The notes under the pieces: generated by a model
What the model saw: the letters and a program-made list of their open reading frames with translations, nothing else
Databases searched by the model: none
What the model was told of the DNA's origin: nothing
From: a virus
Virus record (IMG/VR): IMGVR_UViG_3300009164_000183
Location: 1 to 35,299 of that record
DNA: 35,299 bases
Direction: 5' to 3' (one strand)
In this document: positions 8,388 through 14,547 of the stretch, piece by piece
Layout of the letters: every line of letters begins with the position of its first letter
How positions within the stretch are numbered: position 1 is the stretch's first letter
Made by a program: the position numbers and the translations under genes

Positions 8388-9537
8388 TCTAGCAGTTTGT
8401 TTTGTTGCTTTTAATTTATTTTTATTTGCACCAGCAGCGATGGCTGATGACCCAGCCCCAGTAACAGTTATCACTACTCCAGGTGGAGATGATAGTTCAT
8501 ATCAAATCCCACTGACAGTATCTGTTGTCTACGATGGTGTTTCATATCAGAATGTTTATGCAACTACCAACTCAGTAATTACCTTTGGAAGACCAGACGG
8601 TACATTCTGGACATATCCACAAACTCCATCTATCTCTATTGAATCTAGAGACTGGTGGGCATTGCCATATGTAATGGCAGATACTCACTTTATCATCTCG
8701 GTAAGTGAGGGTGGATTCCAAGTTGATGGTGCATACCGTCCATATGGTTCTTACTCTGGCGATATAACTAACATTGTTATTACTGCACAGATCCAGACAA
8801 GTGGGTCAGTCTCATATACTTATGTTGTCAATGGACCACTATGGGGAGATGAACGTACAGGTGCTCGTCTAACTAATGGTTTAGTTGTTACCTTGGATGA
8901 AGCAGGTGTGACTCAGATAGAAGAGATACCAGTTCTGCAACCAGAACCAGTTCCTCCTACTCCCGAACCAACACCAACACCAACGCCAGGGCCAACGCCA
9001 GAACCAAGCCCAGAGCCATCGCCTACTCCAAGTCCCAGTCCCGAGCCTTCACCTGAGCCAACTCCCTCTCCTGCGCCTGAGCCAACGCCACAGCCAGCGC
9101 CCGCTCCCGCTCCAGAGCCAGAACCAATTGCTCCTCCAGCCCCTGAACCTGTTCCAGTTGTTGAGCCAGAGCCAGAGAGTATCCCAGAATTGCCGCCATT
9201 ACCACAGCCAGAACCTGCACCACTTCCTGCACCAGAACCTCCTATTGAAGAAAAACCAATAGTAGCAGAACCGCTGGAAGAAGGAGAAGTTTTGCTAGAC
9301 AATGGTGTGGTGTTATCTGCATCACAGGCAATAGCAGTTGAACTATTAAGTAATCCTGGTGAATTGATACAAGAGATATTCACCGATCCAATGGCAGCAT
9401 TAGCTGCACTTGGACAAGTAGGGGCGGATATGTCACCTGAAGTGCGAGAGCGATCTGAAGAGGTTGTTGTCGCTGCAGTAATTGTGGGGAACATCGCTAG
9501 TGCAGCAGGAGCTGCAGCCTACAGGAGAAAACCTTGA
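8374..9537 (+). CDS. Secreted, proline-rich, membrane-anchored protein (387 aa)
   Basis: The start at ATG 8374 (or GTG 8371) is chosen because it gives a good signal peptide: MVRN, a hydrophobic core SLAVCFVAFNLFLFAPA, then an AMA-type cleavage site before DDP. In-frame TTG 8335 would put a charged extension ahead of it. The mature protein has a beta-rich domain (about 28-185, with aromatic DGTFWTYPQTP) and then a spacer of about 105 residues (189-296) made of P-E-P, PTPEP and PAPEP repeats. A helical segment follows, and the protein ends in a hydrophobic helix (363-381) with a YRRKP cytoplasmic tail. This predicts an exported protein whose rigid Pro/Glu stalk spans the wall while the C terminus stays in the membrane. 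No LPxTG is present. Its role is unknown; lysis, superinfection exclusion or surface display are all possible. Confidence 0.75.
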   Translation: MVRNSLAVCFVAFNLFLFAPAAMADDPAPVTVITTPGGDDSSYQIPLTVSVVYDGVSYQNVYATTNSVITFGRPDGTFWTYPQTPSISIESRDWWALPYVMADTHFIISVSEGGFQVDGAYRPYGSYSGDITNIVITAQIQTSGSVSYTYVVNGPLWGDERTGARLTNGLVVTLDEAGVTQIEEIPVLQPEPVPPTPEPTPTPTPGPTPEPSPEPSPTPSPSPEPSPEPTPSPAPEPTPQPAPAPAPEPEPIAPPAPEPVPVVEPEPESIPELPPLPQPEPAPLPAPEPPIEEKPIVAEPLEEGEVLLDNGVVLSASQAIAVELLSNPGELIQEIFTDPMAALAALGQVGADMSPEVRERSEEVVVAAVIVGNIASAAGAAAYRRKP

Positions 9538-9698
9538 TTAAAAAATTAGTTAATGCCATCTTCAGCCAATCATATACCTTGCTAGGTATGTTCTTAGCTT
9601 GGATGGTATTTGAGGGTAGTGTAAGAACGGTAGCAACCTATGCTATTGGGCTTACGTTTATCATAGATGTAACATACAACACACTAAAGAAGGACTAA
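9534..9698 (+). CDS. Small membrane protein (54 aa), holin candidate
   Basis: TTG start overlapping the upstream TGA (TTGA), with AGGAG 6 nt before it, a strong Shine-Dalgarno in an otherwise unassigned gap. The product has two hydrophobic segments (YTLLGMFLAWMVF and TYAIGLTFIIDV) separated by a short charged turn, with Lys residues at both ends. It is followed after 2 nt by the next gene. Size, topology and place between lysis genes fit a small two-helix holin or antiholin. No family was recognised. Confidence 0.6.
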   Translation: MIKKLVNAIFSQSYTLLGMFLAWMVFEGSVRTVATYAIGLTFIIDVTYNTLKKD

Positions 9699-9700
9699 CA

Positions 9701-9943
9701 ATGGACACACTCAAGAGCGTACTAATGAGAATCTTTGCTGTCATCGCAGCAGAATCTCTCGGAGTTATCGGTGCTGGTTCCCTCGTAGGTATTGAAGTAT
9801 GGCAGGCAGGAGTTCTTGCTGGTGCACTAGGTGCAGCACAGGTACTCGAGGCACTTGCTCGCTTCTACCTAGCGGACGGACATCTATCAGCAGAAGAGAT
9901 CAACCAAGCATTTGCTAAGGTAGATAAGAAGGCGGTAGAATAA
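9701..9943 (+). CDS. Holin-like membrane protein (80 aa)
   Basis: Two closely spaced hydrophobic segments (about residues 9-27, IFAVIAAESLGVIGAGSLV, and 33-52, WQAGVLAGALGAAQVLEALA) are followed by a hydrophilic tail (SAEEINQAFAKVDKKAVE). AAGGA is 6-7 nt upstream of the ATG, and the stop overlaps the start of the endolysin (TAATG). The hairpin-like membrane topology immediately ahead of a CHAP endolysin makes this the best single holin candidate by position. The identification rests on topology and context, not on a specific motif. Confidence 0.65.
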   Translation: MDTLKSVLMRIFAVIAAESLGVIGAGSLVGIEVWQAGVLAGALGAAQVLEALARFYLADGHLSAEEINQAFAKVDKKAVE

Positions 9944-10455
9944 TGGGTCAACGCATAGACTTCATCGAGACAGCTAAGTCACAGCTCGGTGTGATTGAAG
10001 GACCAAAAGATAACGAGACAAAGTATGGCGCCTTTGCTAAGGCCAACTTCCTACCTTGGTGTGGCTCATTCGTTATGTGGTGCGCTAATGAAGTAGGCTT
10101 GAAGATTCCCAACTGTGTATCAACAGTCAATGGAGCTTCAGCATTTATGAAGAAGAATCAGTGGGAGAAGGCAAGCGATACTGCTCAGCCACTTCCAGGG
10201 GATATCGTATTCTTCGATTTCCCTAACGATGGAGTCGATCGCATTTCGCATATTGGCATCGTCGTAAAGGATAACGGAGATGGGACAGTCACTTGTATCG
10301 AGGGCAACACGGCTCCCGATAAGAAGGGTGACCAGCGTAACGGAGGGCAAGTATGCCTGAAGATACGTGCGTTCAAGAAAAAGAACGGCTCGAAGTTACG
10401 TAAGTCACAGGCTGTGACAGTCGTAGGATTTGGTAAGCCAGTCTTTAAATCATAA
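9943..10455 (+). CDS. Endolysin, CHAP-domain peptidoglycan hydrolase (170 aa)
   Basis: A single CHAP domain occupies most of the protein. Expected catalytic elements are visible: Cys40 in FLPWCGSFVMWC, His103 in RISHIGIV, and the acidic/polar partner in CIEGNT (Glu120, Asn122). PLPGDIVFFDF precedes the His strand as in NlpC/CHAP enzymes. CHAP enzymes cut peptide bonds or the amide link in peptidoglycan stems. There is no signal peptide, so release depends on a holin. There is no obvious separate cell-wall-binding domain, though the basic C-terminal 35 residues (KKKNGSKLRKSQ) could bind the wall. It is flanked by small membrane proteins in the lysis cassette. Confidence 0.88.
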   Translation: MGQRIDFIETAKSQLGVIEGPKDNETKYGAFAKANFLPWCGSFVMWCANEVGLKIPNCVSTVNGASAFMKKNQWEKASDTAQPLPGDIVFFDFPNDGVDRISHIGIVVKDNGDGTVTCIEGNTAPDKKGDQRNGGQVCLKIRAFKKKNGSKLRKSQAVTVVGFGKPVFKS

Positions 10456-10465
10456 AGGAGAACCT

Positions 10466-10660
10466 ATGTTCGACGTAGAAAAAGCAAAGCAAGTTCTATT
10501 ATCGTACCTCCGTGCAGCAGCAGCCTCAATGGTGGCTCTCTACACAGCAGGACAGCACGACCCAAAGATCCTAGCCTCAGCATTTGTGGCTGGATTCGTG
10601 GGCCCAGTGCTTAAGGCGCTAGATAAGTCTGCACCAGAGTTCGGTAAAGGCTCAAAGTAA
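10466..10660 (+). CDS. Holin-like membrane protein (64 aa), last gene of the late operon
   Basis: Start at ATG 10466 because AAAGGAG sits 5 nt before it; an in-frame ATG at 10430 lies inside the endolysin gene. The product has two hydrophobic stretches (SYLRAAAASMVALYTAG and ILASAFVAGFVGPVLKALD) and ends KSAPEFGKGSK. The pattern, an amphipathic N terminus, two helices and a KALDxxxPEFGxG tail, resembles r1t-type holins of Gram-positive phages. It is followed by a strong terminator 40 nt downstream. It is a second good holin candidate, or the antiholin of the pair. Confidence 0.65.
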   Translation: MFDVEKAKQVLLSYLRAAAASMVALYTAGQHDPKILASAFVAGFVGPVLKALDKSAPEFGKGSK

Positions 10661-10692
10661 TTCCATTCTAAGGCCCTAGCAGGCCGATAGAG

Positions 10693-10747
10693 ACAAGAAA
10701 CCCCCCTTCCTAAGGTAATCACCCTAGGTTGGGGGGTCTTTTGTCGT
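10693..10747. terminator. Strong, probably bidirectional terminator ending the late operon
   Basis: A long stem pairs ACCCCCC (from 10700) with GGGGGGT (to 10737). An inner stem pairs CCTAaGGT with ACCcTAGG around an AATC loop. The rightward side continues into TCTTTTGTC and the leftward side into TTTCTTGTC, so both directions have a short U-rich tract. It lies between the rightward late operon (last stop 10660) and a leftward gene (stop 10852). Confidence 0.85.
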
Positions 10748-10754
10748 TTCTAAA

Positions 10755-10790
10755 AGGATGTAGTAGTCAGTGGAATCGGACTGACATCCT
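10755..10790 (-). terminator. Hairpin, possible terminator of the leftward 57-aa gene
   Basis: AGGATG and CATCCT form an outer stem, and GTCAGT and ACTGAC an inner stem, around an 8-nt loop with a bulge on one side. Read leftward, the stem is followed by TTTTA. It sits 62 nt beyond the stop of the leftward gene. The fit is moderate because the bulge weakens the stem. Confidence 0.5.
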
Positions 10791-10851
10791 ACAGAGATAT
10801 ATTTGCTCCCGCCAAGGTAGATAAAGAACCTTGATTCCAAGCAAATTCTAG

Positions 10852-11025
10852 TTAATCATCGTCGTCAGCGACGAAGTCTTCTACGTAATCTTTAAAGACA
10901 CCTAGTTCATCGATGGCTTTCTTGATTCGGCGTTGCTGTATATAATTTTGCACATAGTCGTATACCTCAAAGTAAATCTCTCTAACTGTCAGTGCTGCTA
11001 GAACACCAATGAAGACCTCGAACAT
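10852..11025 (-). CDS. Small membrane-associated protein (57 aa)
   Basis: A leftward ORF starting at the ATG complement of 11023-11025, with GGGAGAA just upstream, and preceded by a -10/-35 pair (11093-11120). The product is MFEVFIGVLAALTVREIYFE followed by a charged helix (YIQQRRIKKAIDELGVFKDY) and an acidic end (VADDDD). The N-terminal 15 residues are hydrophobic and may insert in the membrane. It is the only leftward gene between the two rightward operons, with its own promoter and probable terminator, so it may be expressed at a different time from both. Function unknown. An early-acting small membrane protein would fit, but that is inference. Confidence 0.6.
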   Translation of the reverse strand: MFEVFIGVLAALTVREIYFEVYDYVQNYIQQRRIKKAIDELGVFKDYVEDFVADDDD

Positions 11026-11051
11026 TATTCTCCCTATATATTATATATAAT

Positions 11052-11071
11052 AGACCCTCCATAGAGGGTCT
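11052..11071. other. Perfect inverted repeat in the divergent control region
   Basis: AGACCCTC and GAGGGTCT flank a 4-nt loop. The hairpin lies in the predicted 5' leader of the leftward 57-aa gene, embedded in TA-rich sequence. It lacks a T run, so an operator or a leader hairpin is as likely as a terminator. Confidence 0.55.
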
Positions 11072-11092
11072 TATATATTGTTATTATATTTA

Positions 11093-11120
11093 ATTATACA
11101 CAAGATCTGAACCGATGCAA
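11093..11120 (-). promoter_or_regulatory. Leftward promoter for the 57-aa gene
   Basis: Read leftward, a perfect TATAAT (11098-11093) has TTGCAT 16 nt upstream (11120-11115). Transcription would start near 11086 and give a leader of about 60 nt. The -10 is consensus and the -35 matches only its TTG half. Confidence 0.5.
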
Positions 11121-11140
11121 GTTTTAACTGATAGCAAAAC

Positions 11141-11170
11141 TTGACAGCGGTATGCGCACACCACTATGGT
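11141..11170 (+). promoter_or_regulatory. Rightward promoter of the replication operon, predicted leaderless
   Basis: TTGACA (11141-11146, consensus) is 18 nt from TATGGT (11165-11170). The usual start point 6-7 nt after the -10 coincides with ATG 11177, so the first gene would be translated from a leaderless mRNA, a common arrangement in Actinobacteria. No Shine-Dalgarno is present before this ATG. The TTG of the -35 box also opens the reading frame by chance. Confidence 0.65.
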
Positions 11171-11176
11171 ACGCTA

Positions 11177-11368
11177 ATGACAATTGAACTATTAGATTAT
11201 ACCATACCTGAGCACATATCGTACTCAGCGTTTACTACATTTGTAGACTGCGGCTATCAGTATTACCTGACTCGTCTGCTATCCGTACCCGAACAGCCAT
11301 CCGTATGGTCTGTTGGGGGTTCAGCATTCCACAAAGCTACTGAAGAGTACGATAAGGCCACGCTATGA
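11177..11368 (+). CDS. N-terminal part of a split Cas4/RecB-like exonuclease (63 aa)
   Basis: The 63-residue product holds the first conserved block of the PD-(D/E)XK exonuclease family (PDDEXK_1, Cas4/AddB/RecB type). It has ISYSAFTTFVDCGYQYYLTR, in which Cys25 matches the first iron-sulfur ligand, and WSVGGSAFHKATEEYD, in which His52 matches the motif-I histidine. The active-site Asp and D-x-K are missing here and occur in the next ORF, which starts in another frame with an ATGA overlap at 11365. So this is one half of an enzyme, either two chains made by coupled translation or a frameshifted single gene. The start is ATG 11177; the in-frame TTG upstream is the -35 box. Confidence 0.75.
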   Translation: MTIELLDYTIPEHISYSAFTTFVDCGYQYYLTRLLSVPEQPSVWSVGGSAFHKATEEYDKATL

Positions 11369-11979
11369 TCAGTGCCCTAGAGTTATTCAATGCAGCGTGG
11401 GATGAGGAAGCACAGGGCAAAGACTTATCTACAGCCCGTGTTGGTGGCGTTGCAACATTAAAGAATCCTAACAAGGAAGATGTTACATTCTGGAAAGAGG
11501 CTGGGCCTAGATGGGTTGAGTCTTATATCAAGTGGCGACAAGTTAACTCTGACTGGAAGATCTGGACTACACCTCAGGGTGTGCCAGCCATCGAGTTAGC
11601 ACTGATGCCTGAGTTTGCTGGCGTGCCAGTCAAGATGGTGATTGACAGGGTGTTCGAAGTTAATGGACAGCTTATTGTCGTTGACTTAAAGACCTCTCGC
11701 ACGACCCCTTCCAGTACATTGCAGCTTGGCTTCTATAAGGTGGGACTTGAAAAAGTCTTGGGGGTAGAAGTTAACTTCGGTACATTCTGGATGGCACGTC
11801 AGTCAGGCACAAGTTCAATGATTGACCTATCAGGTTACACTCACGAGAAGTTAGAGTACCTGGCGCAAAACTTTGAGAAAGCCAGACAGTCTGGTATATT
11901 CATTCCTAACACAAATAACTGCCAGTATAAGTGCGGAGTCACCGACCACTGTCAGTTCTCATCGAAAGTAGAAAAATAA
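11365..11979 (+). CDS. C-terminal part of a split Cas4/RecB-like exonuclease (204 aa)
   Basis: Contains the remaining catalytic motifs of the RecB/Cas4 nuclease fold: Asp94 in VKMVIDRVF, Asp107-x-Lys109 in LIVVDLKTS, and the Q-x3-Y motif at 120-124 (QLGFYKVG). Near the C terminus Cys186, Cys190 and Cys196 match the three C-terminal ligands of a 4Fe-4S cluster, whose first ligand would be Cys25 of the preceding ORF. Such enzymes process DNA ends during recombination or replication. The ATG overlaps the upstream TGA by four bases, so reinitiation is plausible. The first residues, MISALELFNAAWDEE, look like the direct continuation of the previous ORF. Confidence 0.8.
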   Translation: MISALELFNAAWDEEAQGKDLSTARVGGVATLKNPNKEDVTFWKEAGPRWVESYIKWRQVNSDWKIWTTPQGVPAIELALMPEFAGVPVKMVIDRVFEVNGQLIVVDLKTSRTTPSSTLQLGFYKVGLEKVLGVEVNFGTFWMARQSGTSSMIDLSGYTHEKLEYLAQNFEKARQSGIFIPNTNNCQYKCGVTDHCQFSSKVEK

Positions 11980-11980
11980 T

Positions 11981-12400
11981 ATGGCAGAAGACTGGAAACT
12001 ACAAGTATCATACAAGACTCCGTCTGGTGATATGATCAACGTGCGTGCACAAACTGCTGATGAACTCAGCGTGTTGCTCGAAGGTGTTGGAGATTACTCT
12101 ACACAGATTGCAGCCACTCAACAGAAGGTGTTGGCTTCTTACAATCTAAACCCTTTATCGACTACGAGTTCCACTACAAACATAGGGCACTCGCAATCCT
12201 CGCCTCAGGGGTTTCAATCAGCTCCACCAGTTTCAGCACCACCAAGTCCAGTGAACGCATCGGGGCAAGCATCGCCGACGTGCGTACACGGCGCAAGAAT
12301 ATTCCGACAGGGAGTAAGCAAGACGACTGGGAAGCCTTACGCTTTCTGGGCGTGTCCAACACCACAGGGCACACCTGATCAATGCAAGCCAGTTAACTAA
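11981..12400 (+). CDS. Zinc-ribbon-containing protein of the replication operon (139 aa)
   Basis: An N-terminal 55-residue alpha/beta domain (WKLQVSYKTPSGDMINVRAQ) is joined by a Ser/Pro/Gln-rich linker (about 60-97) to a C-terminal Cys motif: CVHG at about 100, then KTTGKPYAFWACPTP and DQC near the end. This could bind one zinc. The spacing of CxHG, the TGKPYxFWxC block and the final Cys is typical of a short phage protein often found beside Cas4-like exonucleases and helicases in actinophages. A single-strand-DNA or replisome accessory role is inferred from position only. It starts one base after the exonuclease stop. Confidence 0.65.
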   Translation: MAEDWKLQVSYKTPSGDMINVRAQTADELSVLLEGVGDYSTQIAATQQKVLASYNLNPLSTTSSTTNIGHSQSSPQGFQSAPPVSAPPSPVNASGQASPTCVHGARIFRQGVSKTTGKPYAFWACPTPQGTPDQCKPVN

Positions 12401-12480
12401 GGTAGTCAGATGACGAGTCGTAGTCACCGCACCACACCAAAGCGGTGGCTACGATTCTTCTTTAGAGAGGGGAACACACA

Positions 12481-13263
12481 ATGCGTACACTTGTCCGATC
12501 AGTTGGTCGTGCCAGTATTGGTGGAGAACCGCTTCCTAGCTGTTTCAAAGCATTTGAAAACAACAAGATTATCATCCGTCGTTCTGAAGTATCAATGTTT
12601 GCAGCAGCACCAGGAGTTGGAAAGTCCACACTAGCTTTAGCTTTAGCCTTGAAGATGAGAGTGCCAACTCTTTATATATCAGCAGATACTAATGCGCATA
12701 CTATGGCTATGCGATTGGCTTCAATGATTTCAGGTAAGTCGCAGTCAGATGTAGAACAGTTAATGAATGTTGATCCAGGTTGGACGAAGGCTACACTTGC
12801 ACGAGGCAATCACATTGTCTGGTCATTTGAGTCAGCACCAACATTGCAAGACATTGACGAAGAAGTGCAAGCGTTCGAAGAACTATGGGGTTGTCCACCA
12901 ACTCTTATTATTGTAGATAACTTAATGGATGTAGCCACAGATGGTGGCGAAGAGTTCGCATCTATGCGTGCGATTATGAAGGAGTTGAAGTACCTTGCCC
13001 GTGCAACGAATGCTGCAGTTGTTGTCCTTCACCACACAAGCGAAGCGGTCCAAGGCACGCCGTGTCAACCTCGCTCAGCGATCCAAGGTAAGGTGGCTCA
13101 GCTACCTGCTCTTATATGTACCCTTGGCGTCGTTGGTACTAGTATGGGTGTTGCGCCAGTTAAGAATAGATATGGACGAGCTGACGCTGGAGGAGCTTTA
13201 ATGACGTGGGTTGCATTCAATCCAGAGTATATGTTCATCGATGATATACCTGAGAACGTCTAA
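12481..13263 (+). CDS. RecA/DnaB-family ATPase, probable replicative helicase or loader (260 aa)
   Basis: A single RecA-fold ATPase core: Walker A APGVGKST (43-50), Walker B TLIIVDN (141-147), and a sensor-like VVLHHTSEAV (182-190). At 260 aa it lacks the N-terminal primase-binding domain of DnaB and is closer to the stand-alone RepA/DnaB-like ATPases (AAA_25 type) of actinophages. It lies between the exonuclease and primase genes, supporting a role in replication or recombination. GAGGGG precedes the ATG by about 8 nt. The stop overlaps the start of a 28-codon ORF. Whether it unwinds DNA or acts as a recombination or loading ATPase cannot be decided from sequence. Confidence 0.8.
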   Translation: MRTLVRSVGRASIGGEPLPSCFKAFENNKIIIRRSEVSMFAAAPGVGKSTLALALALKMRVPTLYISADTNAHTMAMRLASMISGKSQSDVEQLMNVDPGWTKATLARGNHIVWSFESAPTLQDIDEEVQAFEELWGCPPTLIIVDNLMDVATDGGEEFASMRAIMKELKYLARATNAAVVVLHHTSEAVQGTPCQPRSAIQGKVAQLPALICTLGVVGTSMGVAPVKNRYGRADAGGALMTWVAFNPEYMFIDDIPENV

Positions 13264-13349
13264 TGGATCTCTATCATATAGTCTGGGGAACAATGACAAT
13301 CATATCTATATTCTTATTCATCTACACAACTATCGAGTTGTTTAAATGA
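13263..13349 (+). CDS. Single-span membrane microprotein (28 aa)
   Basis: ATG overlaps the upstream stop (TAATG) and its own TGA overlaps the following ATG (ATGA), leaving no other use for the 83 nt between the two genes. The product, MDLYHIVWGTMTIISIFLFI plus YTTIELFK, is one transmembrane helix with a short acidic end. Coupling on both sides makes translation likely. Function unknown; the context is replication genes, so membrane tethering or host inhibition are only guesses. Confidence 0.5.
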   Translation: MDLYHIVWGTMTIISIFLFIYTTIELFK

Positions 13350-13714
13350 CAACACGCAAATCACATAAGCAGAGGGGTGCTACATTTGAAACCGATATCC
13401 GAGACTGGTTTAGAGCAAATGGATACGACGCTGAACGACTTGCTCGAACTGGTGCAAGAGATGAAGGAGACGTTGTCGTCCGTGCAGACTTCCTTGGCTC
13501 AGTTGGGGTTATCGAATGTAAAGCACCAGGTGCCTCCAATCGAATTGACCTTAGTGGATGGACCAAAGAAGCGCAGCTTGAAGCAGCGCACTACGCAGAA
13601 GCAAGAGGCATTGCAAGGGAATCCGTATTACCAGCAGTGGTTATTAAAGCAAGAGGCAAAGCAATCGCAGAAGCCTACCTTGTACTCAGATTAGGGGATG
13701 TGTTTGGTGAATGA
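13346..13714 (+). CDS. Holliday-junction-resolvase-like PD-(D/E)XK nuclease (122 aa)
   Basis: A compact nuclease fold with the motif order of Hjc-type resolvases: Glu15 in RGATFETDIRDWF, Gly-Asp at 41-42 in DEGDVVVRAD, and Glu57-x-Lys59 in VGVIECKAP. A basic N terminus, MTTRKSHKQRG, and length near 120 fit the family. It would resolve branched DNA during replication or before packaging. It starts at an ATG overlapping the preceding stop, and its end overlaps the primase gene start. The mobile Ala/Glu-rich C-terminal half (KEAQLEAAHYAEARGIAR) probably dimerises. Confidence 0.78.
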   Translation: MTTRKSHKQRGATFETDIRDWFRANGYDAERLARTGARDEGDVVVRADFLGSVGVIECKAPGASNRIDLSGWTKEAQLEAAHYAEARGIARESVLPAVVIKARGKAIAEAYLVLRLGDVFGE

Positions 13715-14072
13715 CTTACCAAGTGTTAAGGCAGTGCTCGAACATTACGGTGCAACAATCCGAAGGGATCACGGACAGACAAATCTCAAGTGCCCCTTTC
13801 ACGGAGACACACATCAATCAGGTACAGCAAATCTGGACGAGAACATCTTCATATGTTTCGCGTGTGGAATACAAGGAAACAGTTTACAAATTATTGCAAG
13901 ACACGAAGGAGTAGATATACGTGAAGCAGCGAGAATCGCAGAAGGATTTACTGGCGTCAGCAGTACGCAACTATCAGGAAAACATTTATCAAGCCGAAGA
14001 TTACCTCAGAGGCAGGGGAATAACAATAGAAGTAGCACGATTGGCGCGATTAGGCGTAGTCGCGGAGCCTGA
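13707..14072 (+). CDS. DNA primase, zinc-binding (CHC2) part (121 aa)
   Basis: A CHC2-type primase zinc domain: Cys29 and His32 in LKCPFHGDTHQ, Cys50 and Cys53 in FICFACGIQGN, followed by the helix LQIIARHEGVDIREAARIAE. GTG 13707 is taken as the start because AGGGG lies 9 nt before it; an in-frame ATG at 13698 directly abuts that ribosome site. The zinc domain recognises template sequence in bacterial primases. The catalytic TOPRIM domain is not in this frame but in the next ORF, which begins 152 nt before this one ends. The last 40 residues are Ser/Arg-rich (SSRRLPQRQGNNNRSS) and do not look like a conserved fold. Confidence 0.78.
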   Translation: MNDLPSVKAVLEHYGATIRRDHGQTNLKCPFHGDTHQSGTANLDENIFICFACGIQGNSLQIIARHEGVDIREAARIAEGFTGVSSTQLSGKHLSSRRLPQRQGNNNRSSTIGAIRRSRGA

Positions 14073-14547
14073 GGTAGGGCACGAAGCGTTTATCGGTCGG
14101 CTTGCTATCCCTTATATCACTAAGACTGGCATAGTTGATCTACGATTTAGAAGTTTGAACCCAGCAGTTGAACCTAAGTATATGGGTATGACTGGTGCAG
14201 AAACAAAGATGTTTAATGTACTGGACATTGAACGTGCAGGCGATTGGATTGGGGTGTGTGAAGGTGAGTTGGATACTCTTACTATGTCTCGTTGCATTGG
14301 TATCCCTTGTGTTGGTGTACCAGGTGCGAACAGTTGGAAGAAACATTACTCGAGACTTCTCGCAGACTTTGAACGGGTATTCGTATTTGCTGACGGAGAC
14401 CAACCTGGCAAGGAATTTGCCACCTCTCTTGCACGAGAACTTCCTGTTACAATCGTTCAACTCCCCGACGGGGAAGATGTCAACAGTGCTTACGTTAAAT
14501 ATGGAGCGCACTTCATCAAAGAGAAGGCAGGACTTCTAGATGATTAA
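13921..14547 (+). CDS. DNA primase, TOPRIM catalytic part (208 aa)
   Basis: Contains the primase RNA-polymerase/TOPRIM core: AEDYLRGRGITIEVARLARL (the usual entry helices), FIGRLAIPYITKTG, Glu114 in GVCEGELDTL, and Asp158-x-Asp160 in VFVFADGDQPGK. These acidic residues bind catalytic metal for primer synthesis. Its frame is +1 relative to the zinc-domain ORF, and the two overlap by 152 nt. No clear Shine-Dalgarno precedes the GTG at 13921. That leaves two options: two separately translated subunits, or one primase formed by ribosomal frameshifting in the overlap. The stop overlaps the following ATG. Confidence 0.8.
   Translation: MKQRESQKDLLASAVRNYQENIYQAEDYLRGRGITIEVARLARLGVVAEPEVGHEAFIGRLAIPYITKTGIVDLRFRSLNPAVEPKYMGMTGAETKMFNVLDIERAGDWIGVCEGELDTLTMSRCIGIPCVGVPGANSWKKHYSRLLADFERVFVFADGDQPGKEFATSLARELPVTIVQLPDGEDVNSAYVKYGAHFIKEKAGLLDD

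Noticed and set aside
8913-9494. Leftward Gly/Ser-rich ORF of 193 codons opposite the proline-rich region
   Set aside because: Antisense of Pro/Glu/Thr codons automatically gives Gly/Ser/Val. The opposite frame has a signal peptide, a stalk and an anchor, so this is a shadow.
12410-12634. Rightward ORF before and into the ATPase gene
   Set aside because: It overlaps the ATPase, which has a good ribosome site and Walker motifs, and its own product has no recognisable features.
13422-13694. Coiled-coil-like ORF overlapping the resolvase gene in another frame
   Set aside because: The frame looks protein-like, but it lies wholly within the nuclease gene, whose motifs explain the sequence. It has no good ribosome site, and its composition follows from the Ala/Glu-rich codons of the real frame.
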